The position numbers were made by a program, and so were the translations under genes. This document shows positions 15,021 to 22,963 of a stretch of 42,870 nt of DNA, piece by piece (positions within the stretch are counted from its first letter, which is position 1; each line of letters starts with the position of its first letter). This stretch comes from CAZSNH01 sp052388455 (GTDB lineage: Bacteria > Pseudomonadota > Alphaproteobacteria > Rhizobiales > Hyphomicrobiaceae), in the NCBI GenBank assembly GCA_052388455.1, contig JBQTIA010000096.1:1-42870 (forward strand), read 5' to 3'. The notes under the pieces were generated by a model that had not been told where the DNA came from, did no database searches, and saw nothing but the letters and a program-made list of their open reading frames with translations.

Positions 15021-16904
15021 ATGACGCTCAAGAACAAACTGACGTTGGGCTGCGGCCTGGCGTTGGCCTGGATGGGGATGACCAGCCCCGTGCTCGCCAA
15101 CTCCGAAGTCGAGAAGCGGGCGGCCAATCCGAACGAGTGGGGTGCCCCCGGACGCGACAACAAGCTGACACGGCACTCCCCGCTGGCCGACATCAACACC
15201 GGCAACGTCACCAAGCTGCAGATGATGTGGTCGCAATCGACCGGCGCGCTGCGCGGCCATGAAGGCCAGCCCGTCGTCATCGAGGACGTCGGCGGCAAGC
15301 CGATGATGTTCTTCGTCTCGGGCTGCCCCGAAATGTCGAAGTGCAACATCGTGCAGGGTCTCGATCTTTCCGACCCGGACAACCCGAAGCAGATTTGGAA
15401 CTACGTCAAGCAGACCGATCGCGATGAATCGGCCGTGCCGCGCGCCTGCTGCGATACCGTCAACCGCGGCCCGGCCTATGCCGAGGGCAAGGTGATCTTC
15501 GCGACGCTCGACGGCTTTCTGATCGCCCTCGATGCCGCCACCGGCAAGGAAGCCTGGGTCGTCAAGCACGCCTGGCCCGACAAGGGCGAAACCATCACCA
15601 ACGCTCCGATGATTGCGGAGAACCTGGTGATCATCGGCTTCGGCGGCGACGAGTTCGCAGCCCGCGGCCGTGTCACGGCCTACAATCTGAAGGATGGCAA
15701 GGAAGTGTGGAAGTGCCACTCCACGGGTTCCGACAAGGACGTCTGCCTGACGCCCGATACCAACAAGGCCAATCCGCACTACGGTACGGCTGGGCAGGAT
15801 CTCGGAATCAAGACGCACGTCGGCGAGGACTACAAGATCGGCGGCGGCGCGGCTTGGGGCTGGTTCAGCTACGACAGCGAGCTGAAGATGGTCTACTACG
15901 CAACCGGCAATCCCGGCCTGTGGAGCCCATCCTACCGCTGCGCGAAGAAGACCCACGACGAGTGCAACACGGGTGAGTTCGACAACAAGTGGTCGATGAC
16001 CATTTTCGGGCGCAAGGTCGATACGGGCGAGGCCGTATTCGCCTACCAGATGACCCCGTTCGATCAGTGGGACTATGACGGCGTCAACGAGAACATTCTC
16101 ATCGACATGGATGTCGATGGGAAGAAGCGCAAGACGCTGGTTCACTTCGATCGCAACGGCTTCGCTTACGTCATGGATCGCACCGATGGCACGCTTCTGC
16201 GCGCCCACAAGTACGTGACGACGGACTGGGCAGAGAAGGTCGACCTCAAGACCGGCCGTCCGGTGAAGGTCCAGAAGCACTCGCCGCTCGAACTCGGCCG
16301 CAATGTCGCGTCCTGCCCGTCGGCCATGGGTGGCAAGGACCAGCAGCCGTGCGCCATGGACCCCAAGGAGCCGACCAAGGCGTACTGCCCGACCAACAAC
16401 TGGTGCATGGAGCTGGAGCCGCAAGAGCGCAGCCACACGCAGCAGGGCACGGTCTACGTGTTCGCCAACGTCTACATGTTCCCCGAGAAGCCCGGCGTTA
16501 CCGGCAAGATCAAGAAGTTCGACGTCTTGACCGGCGAAACCGACTGGGAAATCCCGGATCAGTACCCGAACTGGGGCGGCACTCTCGTCACCGACGGTGG
16601 ACTGATGTTCTACGGCTCGCTCGGTGGTGATTTCCGCGCCGTCGACCGCAAGACCGGCAAGGTGCTCTGGAGCCGCAAGCTCGCCTCGGGCGTGATCGCG
16701 AATCCGATCACCTACAAGGTCAAGGGCAAGCAGTACGTGTCGATCCTGTCCGGCATCGGTGGATGGATCGGCGTGCCGGTCACCGCCGGCCTCGATCTCA
16801 ACGACAAGTTCGGAGCGATCGGCGCCACGGCGATGACCAAGGCGGCCAACCTGGACAAGATTCCCCAGGCTGGAACGCTCTTCACCTTCCGGGTCGGGGA
16901 TTGA
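15021..16904 (+). CDS. Lanthanide-type PQQ-dependent alcohol dehydrogenase (XoxF-like)
   Basis: 627 residues with a signal peptide (about 1-26, ending SPVLA). It is an eight-bladed PQQ propeller that oxidises primary alcohols such as methanol in the periplasm. Visible landmarks are the adjacent-Cys disulfide (143-144 in ACCDTVNRG), metal-binding Glu211 in GGDEFAARG, Asn297 in YATGNPGLW, catalytic Asp351, and Asp353 two residues later in QWDYDGVNE. The second Asp marks rare-earth enzymes (XoxF, PedH); calcium enzymes have Ala, Ser or Thr there. Extra Cys pairs near the end (NVASCPS, QQPCAMD, KAYCPTNNWC) are unusual. ATG 15021 has GAGGAAG upstream; ATG 14991 would spoil the signal peptide. A strong terminator follows at once, and XoxJ- and XoxG-like genes come next. 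Confidence 0.87.
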   Translation: MTLKNKLTLGCGLALAWMGMTSPVLANSEVEKRAANPNEWGAPGRDNKLTRHSPLADINTGNVTKLQMMWSQSTGALRGHEGQPVVIEDVGGKPMMFFVSGCPEMSKCNIVQGLDLSDPDNPKQIWNYVKQTDRDESAVPRACCDTVNRGPAYAEGKVIFATLDGFLIALDAATGKEAWVVKHAWPDKGETITNAPMIAENLVIIGFGGDEFAARGRVTAYNLKDGKEVWKCHSTGSDKDVCLTPDTNKANPHYGTAGQDLGIKTHVGEDYKIGGGAAWGWFSYDSELKMVYYATGNPGLWSPSYRCAKKTHDECNTGEFDNKWSMTIFGRKVDTGEAVFAYQMTPFDQWDYDGVNENILIDMDVDGKKRKTLVHFDRNGFAYVMDRTDGTLLRAHKYVTTDWAEKVDLKTGRPVKVQKHSPLELGRNVASCPSAMGGKDQQPCAMDPKEPTKAYCPTNNWCMELEPQERSHTQQGTVYVFANVYMFPEKPGVTGKIKKFDVLTGETDWEIPDQYPNWGGTLVTDGGLMFYGSLGGDFRAVDRKTGKVLWSRKLASGVIANPITYKVKGKQYVSILSGIGGWIGVPVTAGLDLNDKFGAIGATAMTKAANLDKIPQAGTLFTFRVGD

Positions 16905-16918
16905 TGATCCCTCTCGGC

Positions 16919-16966
16919 AACCGCGGCTGGCCAGCATCGTTTCCCCAAGGCCGGCCGCGGTTTTTT
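16919..16966 (+). terminator. Rho-independent terminator after the lanthanide-type dehydrogenase
   Basis: CCGCGGCTGGCC (16921-16932) pairs with GGCCGGCCGCGG (16949-16960) with one G-T pair, and six T follow (16961-16966). It is 15 bases past the dehydrogenase stop. It should end most transcripts and so lower expression of the helper genes beyond it. Confidence 0.85.
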
Positions 16967-17037
16967 CCAACAACTTCCTCGGCGTCCGCAGCGAATTTCG
17001 CTTCGGACGCCGATGGCTGACAGGACGTGATGAAACC

Positions 17038-18861
17038 ATGCGGAACGCCGAGCCATTCGGAAAGCGTTTATGCGGCGTGCTTTTTACGTGCGCGGCAATC
17101 GCCACCGCGCTGCCGGCTACGGCTGCGGATGGCGAGGCGGTTGAAGCGGCCCTCAAGGGCGCCTTCTCGCGCCTGGAGGCGCAGTTGCCCCTGACGGCGG
17201 CGGACCACACGGCCCTCAAGAAGGCCGCCGCGGCGCGGACGCAGAGAACGCTGACCGTCTGCGGCGATCCCGGAAATCTCCCGCTCTCCGACATCAACCG
17301 GGCCGGGTTCCAGAACAAGGTGATCGAGCTCGTCGCGGCCGAGATCGGCGCGCAGGTGAACTACTTCTGGCGCCCCTATTTGATGCGCGGCATCACGCGG
17401 CAGACATTCGACACCAACGACTGCGATGTCCTGCTCGACATGCCGGTCGGCTTCGAGCGCATCATCACGACCAATCCCGTCTACAAGACGACCTATGTCC
17501 TCGCCTATCGGAGCGACCGCGGCATCGACATCAAGTCGCTGGACGATCCAGCGCTTCAAACGCTCAAGATCGGCGTTTTCCAGACCTCGGGACTGAGAAC
17601 GGCGCTGACACGCCGCGGGGTCATCGCCAATGTCTCGCTGCACGTCGTCAGCCACAACTCCGATCTCAAGCCCGAAAATCAGCCGTGGCAGCAGGTGCAG
17701 AAGGTCATCGACGGAAAGCTCGACATCGCGGGTGTGTGGGGTCCGTTCGCCGGCTGGCTCAAGACCATGAAGGGCGAGCCGCTCACGATCGTTCCGGTCA
17801 ACCTGTGGGAGGACGACATCCCGCAGGAGTTCGAGCTGGCGATCGGGCTCCGGCGTGTCGATTGGGTTCTGAAATACAAGCTCGACCTGGCCCTTGAGGC
17901 CCGCAAGTCCGACATCGAGAAGATCCTCCGCGACTACGGCGTGCCGCTGGTTCAGTGCAGCAAATGCACGGTCCAGGGCGACCTGCCGGCGCACGGGGTC
18001 TACACCAAGGTTCGCGAGGTCCAGGGGCCGGCCGAGCCGCGTCCCATCGCCGAGGATCAGAAGGTGACGCGAGAGCGCCTGGAGTCGTGGCTTGCGGATG
18101 GATCGAACCTCGACGACGAGCTTGCCAACGCCGTTCTCGGCTCCGACATCCAAAGAATTCAGTTCCTCGTGAAGAAGGGGGCGGACGTCGACCGGCGTGA
18201 CCGGCAGGGCTACACGGCGCTCCATAGTGCCTCGCGTCATCGCGACGACCCGGTGCTCGATGCCCTGATCGCGATGGGGGCCGACGTGAACGCCACCGAT
18301 CAGGACGGCTTCACCGCCCTCCATCACGCAGTCCTTCGCAATCATCCCCATGCCGTGACGGCGCTGCTGGGGGCAGGTGCGCACGGAGATGCTCGAACCC
18401 GCGACGGCTTCACACCGCTGGCCATGGCGATCATCGAAGATCAATACAAAGCTGCAATGGCGCTGATCGCCGGGCAGGTTCCGGTCGCCACCGCCGTCGG
18501 AGAGACGTCGCTGACGCCGCTCATGCTGGCCGCCGGCAAGGAAGAGCGGCGCCTGACGCTCGGAGCCGGTGTCTCCCGCGTCGAGAAATTCAATCCGAAG
18601 GATCCCGGCGCCATCGACGTGGTTCGGGCGCTCATCGGCCGAGGTGCCGATGTCAACGCCGTGAGCGGGAATGGTCTGACGGCACTGCTGCTGGCGGCCG
18701 CTCACAACAATGCGCCGATTGTCGGGGCTTTGGCCGAAGCCGGTTCCGACCGCAACTTCAAAAACCCGCAGGGGAAAACGGCCTCTGACATCGCCGGTCA
18801 GAACGGGAACGCTGCGGTCGTCAGTCTGCTCAAGCTCCTCGATCAATCCGGCAGCAACTGA
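17038..18861 (+). CDS. XoxJ/MxaJ-like binding protein fused to ankyrin repeats
   Basis: 607 residues with a signal peptide (ending PATAADG). Residues about 70-320 form a family-3 solute-binding fold of the quinoprotein-dehydrogenase-associated type: TLTVCGDPGNLPLSDINRAG, an ELVAAEIGAQVNYFW stretch, and CDVLLDMPVGFERI with YKTTYVLAYRS. XoxJ-type proteins are thought to help mature or activate the dehydrogenase. From about 356 to the end come ankyrin repeats, with typical helix-loop units such as DRQGYTALHSASRHRDD, GADVNATDQDGFTALHHAV and GADVNAVSGNGLTALLLAA. Usual XoxJ proteins end after the binding fold, so this one is about twice their length. There is no break or frameshift at the junction. 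It is the first gene after the terminator. Confidence 0.85.
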   Translation: MRNAEPFGKRLCGVLFTCAAIATALPATAADGEAVEAALKGAFSRLEAQLPLTAADHTALKKAAAARTQRTLTVCGDPGNLPLSDINRAGFQNKVIELVAAEIGAQVNYFWRPYLMRGITRQTFDTNDCDVLLDMPVGFERIITTNPVYKTTYVLAYRSDRGIDIKSLDDPALQTLKIGVFQTSGLRTALTRRGVIANVSLHVVSHNSDLKPENQPWQQVQKVIDGKLDIAGVWGPFAGWLKTMKGEPLTIVPVNLWEDDIPQEFELAIGLRRVDWVLKYKLDLALEARKSDIEKILRDYGVPLVQCSKCTVQGDLPAHGVYTKVREVQGPAEPRPIAEDQKVTRERLESWLADGSNLDDELANAVLGSDIQRIQFLVKKGADVDRRDRQGYTALHSASRHRDDPVLDALIAMGADVNATDQDGFTALHHAVLRNHPHAVTALLGAGAHGDARTRDGFTPLAMAIIEDQYKAAMALIAGQVPVATAVGETSLTPLMLAAGKEERRLTLGAGVSRVEKFNPKDPGAIDVVRALIGRGADVNAVSGNGLTALLLAAAHNNAPIVGALAEAGSDRNFKNPQGKTASDIAGQNGNAAVVSLLKLLDQSGSN

Positions 18862-18869
18862 GGGAAGGC

Positions 18870-19208
18870 ATGCACTCGATCATCGCCGGCACGGCACTCC
18901 TGTGCCTGACCTCGACGGCCGGTCACGCCGGATCGCATCACCCTTCCCTGAGCCATCCCGGTACGGGAATCTGGAAGTCGGTCGTTCCGCCCGTCCGGAT
19001 GAAAGGGGAGTTCGACAATCATGACCCGATCGGGCTGGCCGCCGGAAAGCGGATCAAGGCCGACTGCTCGCTGAACTGGACCGACCCGGATACCGGGCAG
19101 CTGTTCTGCTTCGCCAGCGCCACCTCGCTCAACTATTTCCTCGACTGGCCGAAGCGAAACACCCGGCGGGCGCGGGACTTCTGGACGCGGGGCGCCCTCA
19201 CGCAATGA
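18870..19208 (+). CDS. Small secreted YHS-like protein
   Basis: 112 residues with a signal peptide (MHSIIAGTALLCLTSTAGHAG). The mature part reads DPIGLAAGKRIKADCSLNW then GQLFCFASATSLNYFLDWP. This resembles a YHS-type unit, where a Cys before and a Cys-Phe strand followed by 'S...FL..P' form a small metal-binding fold. Only two Cys are present, so a simple two-Cys site or a disulfide is possible. It has GGGAAGG before ATG 18870, eight bases after the XoxJ-ankyrin gene, and its stop touches the next reading frame. The sandwich between XoxJ-like and XoxG-like genes suggests a role in maturing the dehydrogenase or cytochrome. Confidence 0.6.
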   Translation: MHSIIAGTALLCLTSTAGHAGSHHPSLSHPGTGIWKSVVPPVRMKGEFDNHDPIGLAAGKRIKADCSLNWTDPDTGQLFCFASATSLNYFLDWPKRNTRRARDFWTRGALTQ

Positions 19209-19315
19209 CTTTGGAAACGATCCGAAAAGGGGCGCGTTGCGCACCGTTGCTCGAAACTCCGCTGAACATCCCGTTCGCCGACACCAACAGCAATCGCAAG
19301 AAGAGAGGGACGTCT

Positions 19316-19915
19316 GTGACCACCAAGTTCTCAGCATTGATCGCCGGGCTGGCGCTGGCCATGATCTCTTCGACCGCTAAAGTCACGCCATTGCAGGCCG
19401 CCGACGATCCTGCAAAGCCCGAGGTTACGGCACCGGCGGAGCCGGCTGCTAAGCCGGCCGAAGCGCCGGCAACGGCTGCACCGGAGGCGAAGCCGGTCGA
19501 GACGACGTCGGCTGGCGCGAAGATGTCGCCGATCGACCGCGTCAATTCCACCGAGAAGGGCAAGCTCAAGAATCCCTACACCGACAATCCGGAGGCGATC
19601 GCCGAGGGCAAGAAGCTCTATCTGGGCAACAGCTGCAACGGATGTCACGGCGGCGGAGGTGGTGGCGGTATGTGCCCGCCTCTGACCAACGAGACCTGGG
19701 TCTACGGCAGCGACGACGACACGCTGTTCCGGCTGATCACGCTCGGCAGCGCCGACCTCAAGGCCAAGGGTGGCTACAAGGCCATTGCCAAGGAAGCCGT
19801 CACCGGCCCGATGCCCGGCTACTCTGAAATCATCAAGGACGAGGACCATCTGTGGAAGATCATCGCCTATGTGCGCTCTGTCTTCGGCGGGCGGCCCGAG
19901 AAACGAAACTGGTAG
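19316..19915 (+). CDS. XoxG-like periplasmic cytochrome c
   Basis: 199 residues from GTG 19316, preceded by GAGAGG; an upstream open frame from 19205 gives no signal peptide. A signal peptide (ending PLQAAD) is followed by about 50 residues rich in Pro, Ala and Glu (likely disordered tether), then a class I cytochrome domain. The heme motif is CNGCH, followed directly by seven Gly and MCPPLTNETWVYG. A possible axial Met occurs in GPMPGYSEI. XoxG takes electrons from lanthanide-type dehydrogenases. Its place in the run after the XoxF- and XoxJ-like genes supports that role. Confidence 0.85.
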   Translation: MTTKFSALIAGLALAMISSTAKVTPLQAADDPAKPEVTAPAEPAAKPAEAPATAAPEAKPVETTSAGAKMSPIDRVNSTEKGKLKNPYTDNPEAIAEGKKLYLGNSCNGCHGGGGGGGMCPPLTNETWVYGSDDDTLFRLITLGSADLKAKGGYKAIAKEAVTGPMPGYSEIIKDEDHLWKIIAYVRSVFGGRPEKRNW

Positions 19916-20082
19916 GTAGCGGCGTCTTCGGCGGTGAGGCGGCGCGATCAGAGCCGAGCCGTCGAAACCGCTTTCGATCGACTTAAAATGTAACGTTATC
20001 GTGTATCGACATTTGTGAGAAAGAGTCGGATTTCCTTCGTTCGGGCATGTCCGCCGTCGTGAGCGAATGAGGACGCAGTCGC
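19916..20082. other. Short intergenic region, possible internal promoter
   Basis: 167 bases with an AT-richer part around 19980-20015 and the palindrome TAACGTTA (19991-19998). ATCGAC occurs on both sides, but no sure promoter was found. Confidence 0.35.
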
Positions 20083-21426
20083 ATGATGGGTGGCGCGAAC
20101 AGCCGGGCAATTCTGAAATCGCAAGCGGTTGCCGGCGTGGCCCTGGCGCTGGGCTTGGCTGTGGGCATGGTCGTCTCCACGCCGCTCGCGGCGCTGGCCT
20201 CTCCCGATCGCCTCGCCGGCGCGGAGGCTGCGCCGGCACTCCCCGGCCGCGCGACGGAAACACCGGCCGCACCCTCTTCTGCCGGTCAGTCGGAGCAGCC
20301 CGCGATCAGGGCGCGCATCACCTATCTCGGAAAAATCTACCCCGAGCCGGCTCCGCTGTCCCTGCTCGACAAAGTGCTGACCGACGAGGGCGTGCAGGGC
20401 GCCCGGGTCGCGCTAAAGGAAAACAACATGACCGGCCGGCTGATCGGTCAGCATCACGAGCTGGCCGAGCATCGGATCGCGATGGGCGACGACATCGTCG
20501 AGAAAGCAAAGGCGCTGTTCGCCGACGGCCATACCCTCATCATCGCCGACCTCGAAGCCGATGATCTCCTCGAGGTCGCCGACCTGCCGGAAGCCGCCGG
20601 CGCGATCCTGCTCAATATCCGTTTGAGCGACGATGAGTTGCGGCAGGAGGCTTGCCGCTCCAACGTCTTTCATCTCGCACCGAGCTGGTCGATGCGCGCC
20701 GACGCCCTCGCCCAGTATCTCGTCTGGAAGAAATGGAACCGATGGTTCCTGCTTTCGGGCAAGGGCCTCAAGGACCAGCAATATGCTGCGGCCATCCGGC
20801 GCTCGGCCAAGAAGTTCGGCGGAAAAATCGTCGATGAAAAAACCTACGCCTTCGAGGCGGGATCGCGGCGAACGGACAGCGGGCATCAGCAGATCCAGAC
20901 CCAGATGCCGCAGCTCACAGAGACCGCCGAGGACTACCACGTGGTGTTCGCAGCCGACGCGGAGGAGAGCTTCGGCGACTATCTGCTCTTCCGCACCCGC
21001 GATCCGCGCCCGGTTGTCGGTTCCCACGGCCTCACCGCCGTCGGCTGGCACCGCTCGTTCGAGCAGTACGCGGGAACGCAGATGCAGAACCGCTTCGAAC
21101 GGGCGGCTCATCGGTGGATGACCGAGCGCGACTACTATGCCTGGCTGGCCGTGCGCGTATTCGGCGAGGCGGTGCTGCGCACGAGTTCGACTCAACCCGA
21201 TACTCTCAAGACGTACCTGCTCTCGAAGGACTTCGAGGTCGCCGGGTTCAAGGGCCTCGGCATGACGTTCCGAAACTGGGACCGGCAGTTGCGCCAGCCG
21301 ATCCTGCTCTCAGGACCGCGCGCCCTGGTGTCCATCTCGCCCCAGGACGGTTTCCTGCATCAGTATTTCCAGACCGATACGCTGGGCTCCGATCAGCCCG
21401 AATCCCGATGCCGACCAGCAAAGTGA
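20083..21426 (+). CDS. PQQ-system-associated ABC substrate-binding protein
   Basis: 447 residues with a long signal segment (about 10-40) and a Pro/Ala-rich linker. The body is a type I periplasmic binding fold like branched-chain amino acid receptors: ARITYLGKIYPEPAPLSLLD, a LKENNMTGRLIGQ region, and a late AWLAVRVFGEAVLRT helix. It matches the family of binding proteins coded with PQQ-dependent alcohol dehydrogenases. In relatives the ATPase and permease genes follow; here they are absent from the whole window, so the protein either serves a distant transporter or has another task. Its stop is 12 bases from the propeller gene, which is its usual neighbour. Confidence 0.8.
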   Translation: MMGGANSRAILKSQAVAGVALALGLAVGMVVSTPLAALASPDRLAGAEAAPALPGRATETPAAPSSAGQSEQPAIRARITYLGKIYPEPAPLSLLDKVLTDEGVQGARVALKENNMTGRLIGQHHELAEHRIAMGDDIVEKAKALFADGHTLIIADLEADDLLEVADLPEAAGAILLNIRLSDDELRQEACRSNVFHLAPSWSMRADALAQYLVWKKWNRWFLLSGKGLKDQQYAAAIRRSAKKFGGKIVDEKTYAFEAGSRRTDSGHQQIQTQMPQLTETAEDYHVVFAADAEESFGDYLLFRTRDPRPVVGSHGLTAVGWHRSFEQYAGTQMQNRFERAAHRWMTERDYYAWLAVRVFGEAVLRTSSTQPDTLKTYLLSKDFEVAGFKGLGMTFRNWDRQLRQPILLSGPRALVSISPQDGFLHQYFQTDTLGSDQPESRCRPAK

Positions 21427-21437
21427 GACCGCCCAAA

Positions 21438-22415
21438 ATGTCCCCTGTCCGTCTTGCCTCCATCCTGTCCGTTCTGAGCGCTACCCTCGGCGCCGTGGCG
21501 CCGGCTTCCGCCTCGACCATTTTCGTCAGCAATGAAAAGGACAACACGGTCACAGTCATCGACGGAAAGACTTATGCGGTGGTGAAATCCATCCCGACCG
21601 GCGCGCGGCCCCGCGGCATGATCCTGACCCCCGACAAAAAGCATCTGGTCGTCTGCGCGGGGGACGATAGCCGGCTCGATCTCATCGACACGACGACGTT
21701 GGAGGTTGTGCGTTCGCTCGACAGCGGACCCGACCCCGAGCTGCTCGACATCGACAGCAAGGGTGATCGCATCTACGTCGCCAACGAGGATGACGGCATG
21801 GTGACCGTGCTCCAGATCAGCGACGGCAAGGTGCTGGCCGAAATTCCCGTCGGCGTCGAGCCGGAAGGCATGGCGGTCAGTCCGGACGACCGCATCACCG
21901 TCGCGACCTCGGAGCAGACCAGCATGGCGCACATCATCGACAACGCGACGTTGAAGGTGGTTGCCAATATCCTGGTCGACGTGCGCCCGCGCGTCGCCGC
22001 TTTCACGCGCGACGGGCAGCACGTCTGGGTGACGGCCGAGATCGGCGGCACGGTCGCCGTCATCGATGCGAGGTCCTACAAGACCGTCAAGAAATTCGGT
22101 TTCGAGATTCCTGGCGTCAGGCCGGAGGTCATCCAGCCGATGGGCGTAGTGTTCAGCAACGACGGAAAGCTGGCCTTCGTCGCGCTGAGCACGGCCAATC
22201 GAGTCGCGGTCGTCGATACCGCCACTTACGAGGTCAAATCCTACATTCTCGTAGGGCAGCGTCCCTGGCATCTGGCCCTCGAGCCGGACGGCAGCAAGCT
22301 CTACGTGGTCAACGGATTGACCAATGACATGACGATCGTCGATGTGGCGACCCTTCGACCCGAGAAGTCCGTCCCCGTCGGCCGTCTGCCGTGGGGCGTG
22401 CAGGTGATGCCCTGA
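21438..22415 (+). CDS. YVTN beta-propeller protein of PQQ-dependent alcohol catabolism
   Basis: 325 residues with a signal peptide (LASILSVLSATLGAVAPASA). The rest is a seven-bladed propeller of YVTN-type repeats: IFVSNEKDNTVTVIDGKTY, KTYAVVKSIPTGARPRGM, IYVANEDDGMVTVLQISDGK, AFVALSTANRVAVVDTATYE and LYVVNGLTNDMTIVDVATL, each with a following 'VGxxP' turn. It belongs to the beta-propeller family coded beside the PQQ-linked binding protein in several alcohol and methanol users; the function is unknown. GTG 21423 overlaps the previous stop and is in frame, so the start may be five codons earlier. No cytoplasmic partner is visible. Confidence 0.82.
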   Translation: MSPVRLASILSVLSATLGAVAPASASTIFVSNEKDNTVTVIDGKTYAVVKSIPTGARPRGMILTPDKKHLVVCAGDDSRLDLIDTTTLEVVRSLDSGPDPELLDIDSKGDRIYVANEDDGMVTVLQISDGKVLAEIPVGVEPEGMAVSPDDRITVATSEQTSMAHIIDNATLKVVANILVDVRPRVAAFTRDGQHVWVTAEIGGTVAVIDARSYKTVKKFGFEIPGVRPEVIQPMGVVFSNDGKLAFVALSTANRVAVVDTATYEVKSYILVGQRPWHLALEPDGSKLYVVNGLTNDMTIVDVATLRPEKSVPVGRLPWGVQVMP

Positions 22416-22425
22416 GGCGAAGGGG

Positions 22426-22929
22426 ATGCCGGCCGTGAGCCCAACCCTCGGCATCGGTCTGGCGCTGCTCTTCGCGATGCCGTTCGCGGCGACGGCCGTC
22501 GCGCAAGGCGATGCTCCGCCGCCGTCTGCTCCGCACCGGCCAGCCACCGCGACGGGGGTCGCGGGTTCGAGCGATGCGAGGCTGGAGACGGACGCGGCTC
22601 TTCGCGAGGGGATGGAGGCGATCCGCACCGCCGTTCGCAACGCTCACACCCTCATCACGCATCGCCGATTTCCTCCGCCGATGGCCGCCGGATTCGTGGC
22701 CACCATCAAACGCAATGTTTCCGCCATCCGACAGAACACCGCAGCTCCCGACAGTTCGCGCCGGCGTCTCGGTGCGCTGCTCGACGACATCGCCACCGGC
22801 GCTGACCTCTGCCGTTCATCAGAAAATTCCGGCCGCGCGATCGAGGGCCTGTTCCGCATCACCACGGCGCTCGAGAGCTACGGCGAGACGTTCGATCATC
22901 CGGGCTGGCAGCGGCTGCAGGAGCAATGA
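22426..22929 (+). CDS. Small secreted protein, unknown
   Basis: 167 residues. A signal peptide (TLGIGLALLFAMPFAATAVAQ) and a Pro/Ala linker precede a mainly helical domain with AALREGMEAIRTAVRNAH and FVATIKRNVSAIRQN. One Cys (ADLCRSSEN) is present. The helical layout resembles small four-helix periplasmic domains, but no family is recognised. AAGGGG lies before ATG 22426 and the gap to the propeller gene is 10 bases, so it is in the same transcript. Confidence 0.6.
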   Translation: MPAVSPTLGIGLALLFAMPFAATAVAQGDAPPPSAPHRPATATGVAGSSDARLETDAALREGMEAIRTAVRNAHTLITHRRFPPPMAAGFVATIKRNVSAIRQNTAAPDSSRRRLGALLDDIATGADLCRSSENSGRAIEGLFRITTALESYGETFDHPGWQRLQEQ

Positions 22930-22963
22930 GGTTCGACCAGCGTCATCGAGGAGAGCAGGGATC

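Noticed and set aside
15003..17318. 771-codon open frame on the minus strand
   Set aside because: It mirrors the XoxF-like and XoxJ-like genes, and its product has no domain pattern. Long antisense frames are usual at this GC content.
18955..18969. TCCCG-GTA-CGGGA as another copy of the inverted-repeat set
   Set aside because: The arms are in the reverse order with a three-base spacer and lie inside a coding region, so it is not the same motif.
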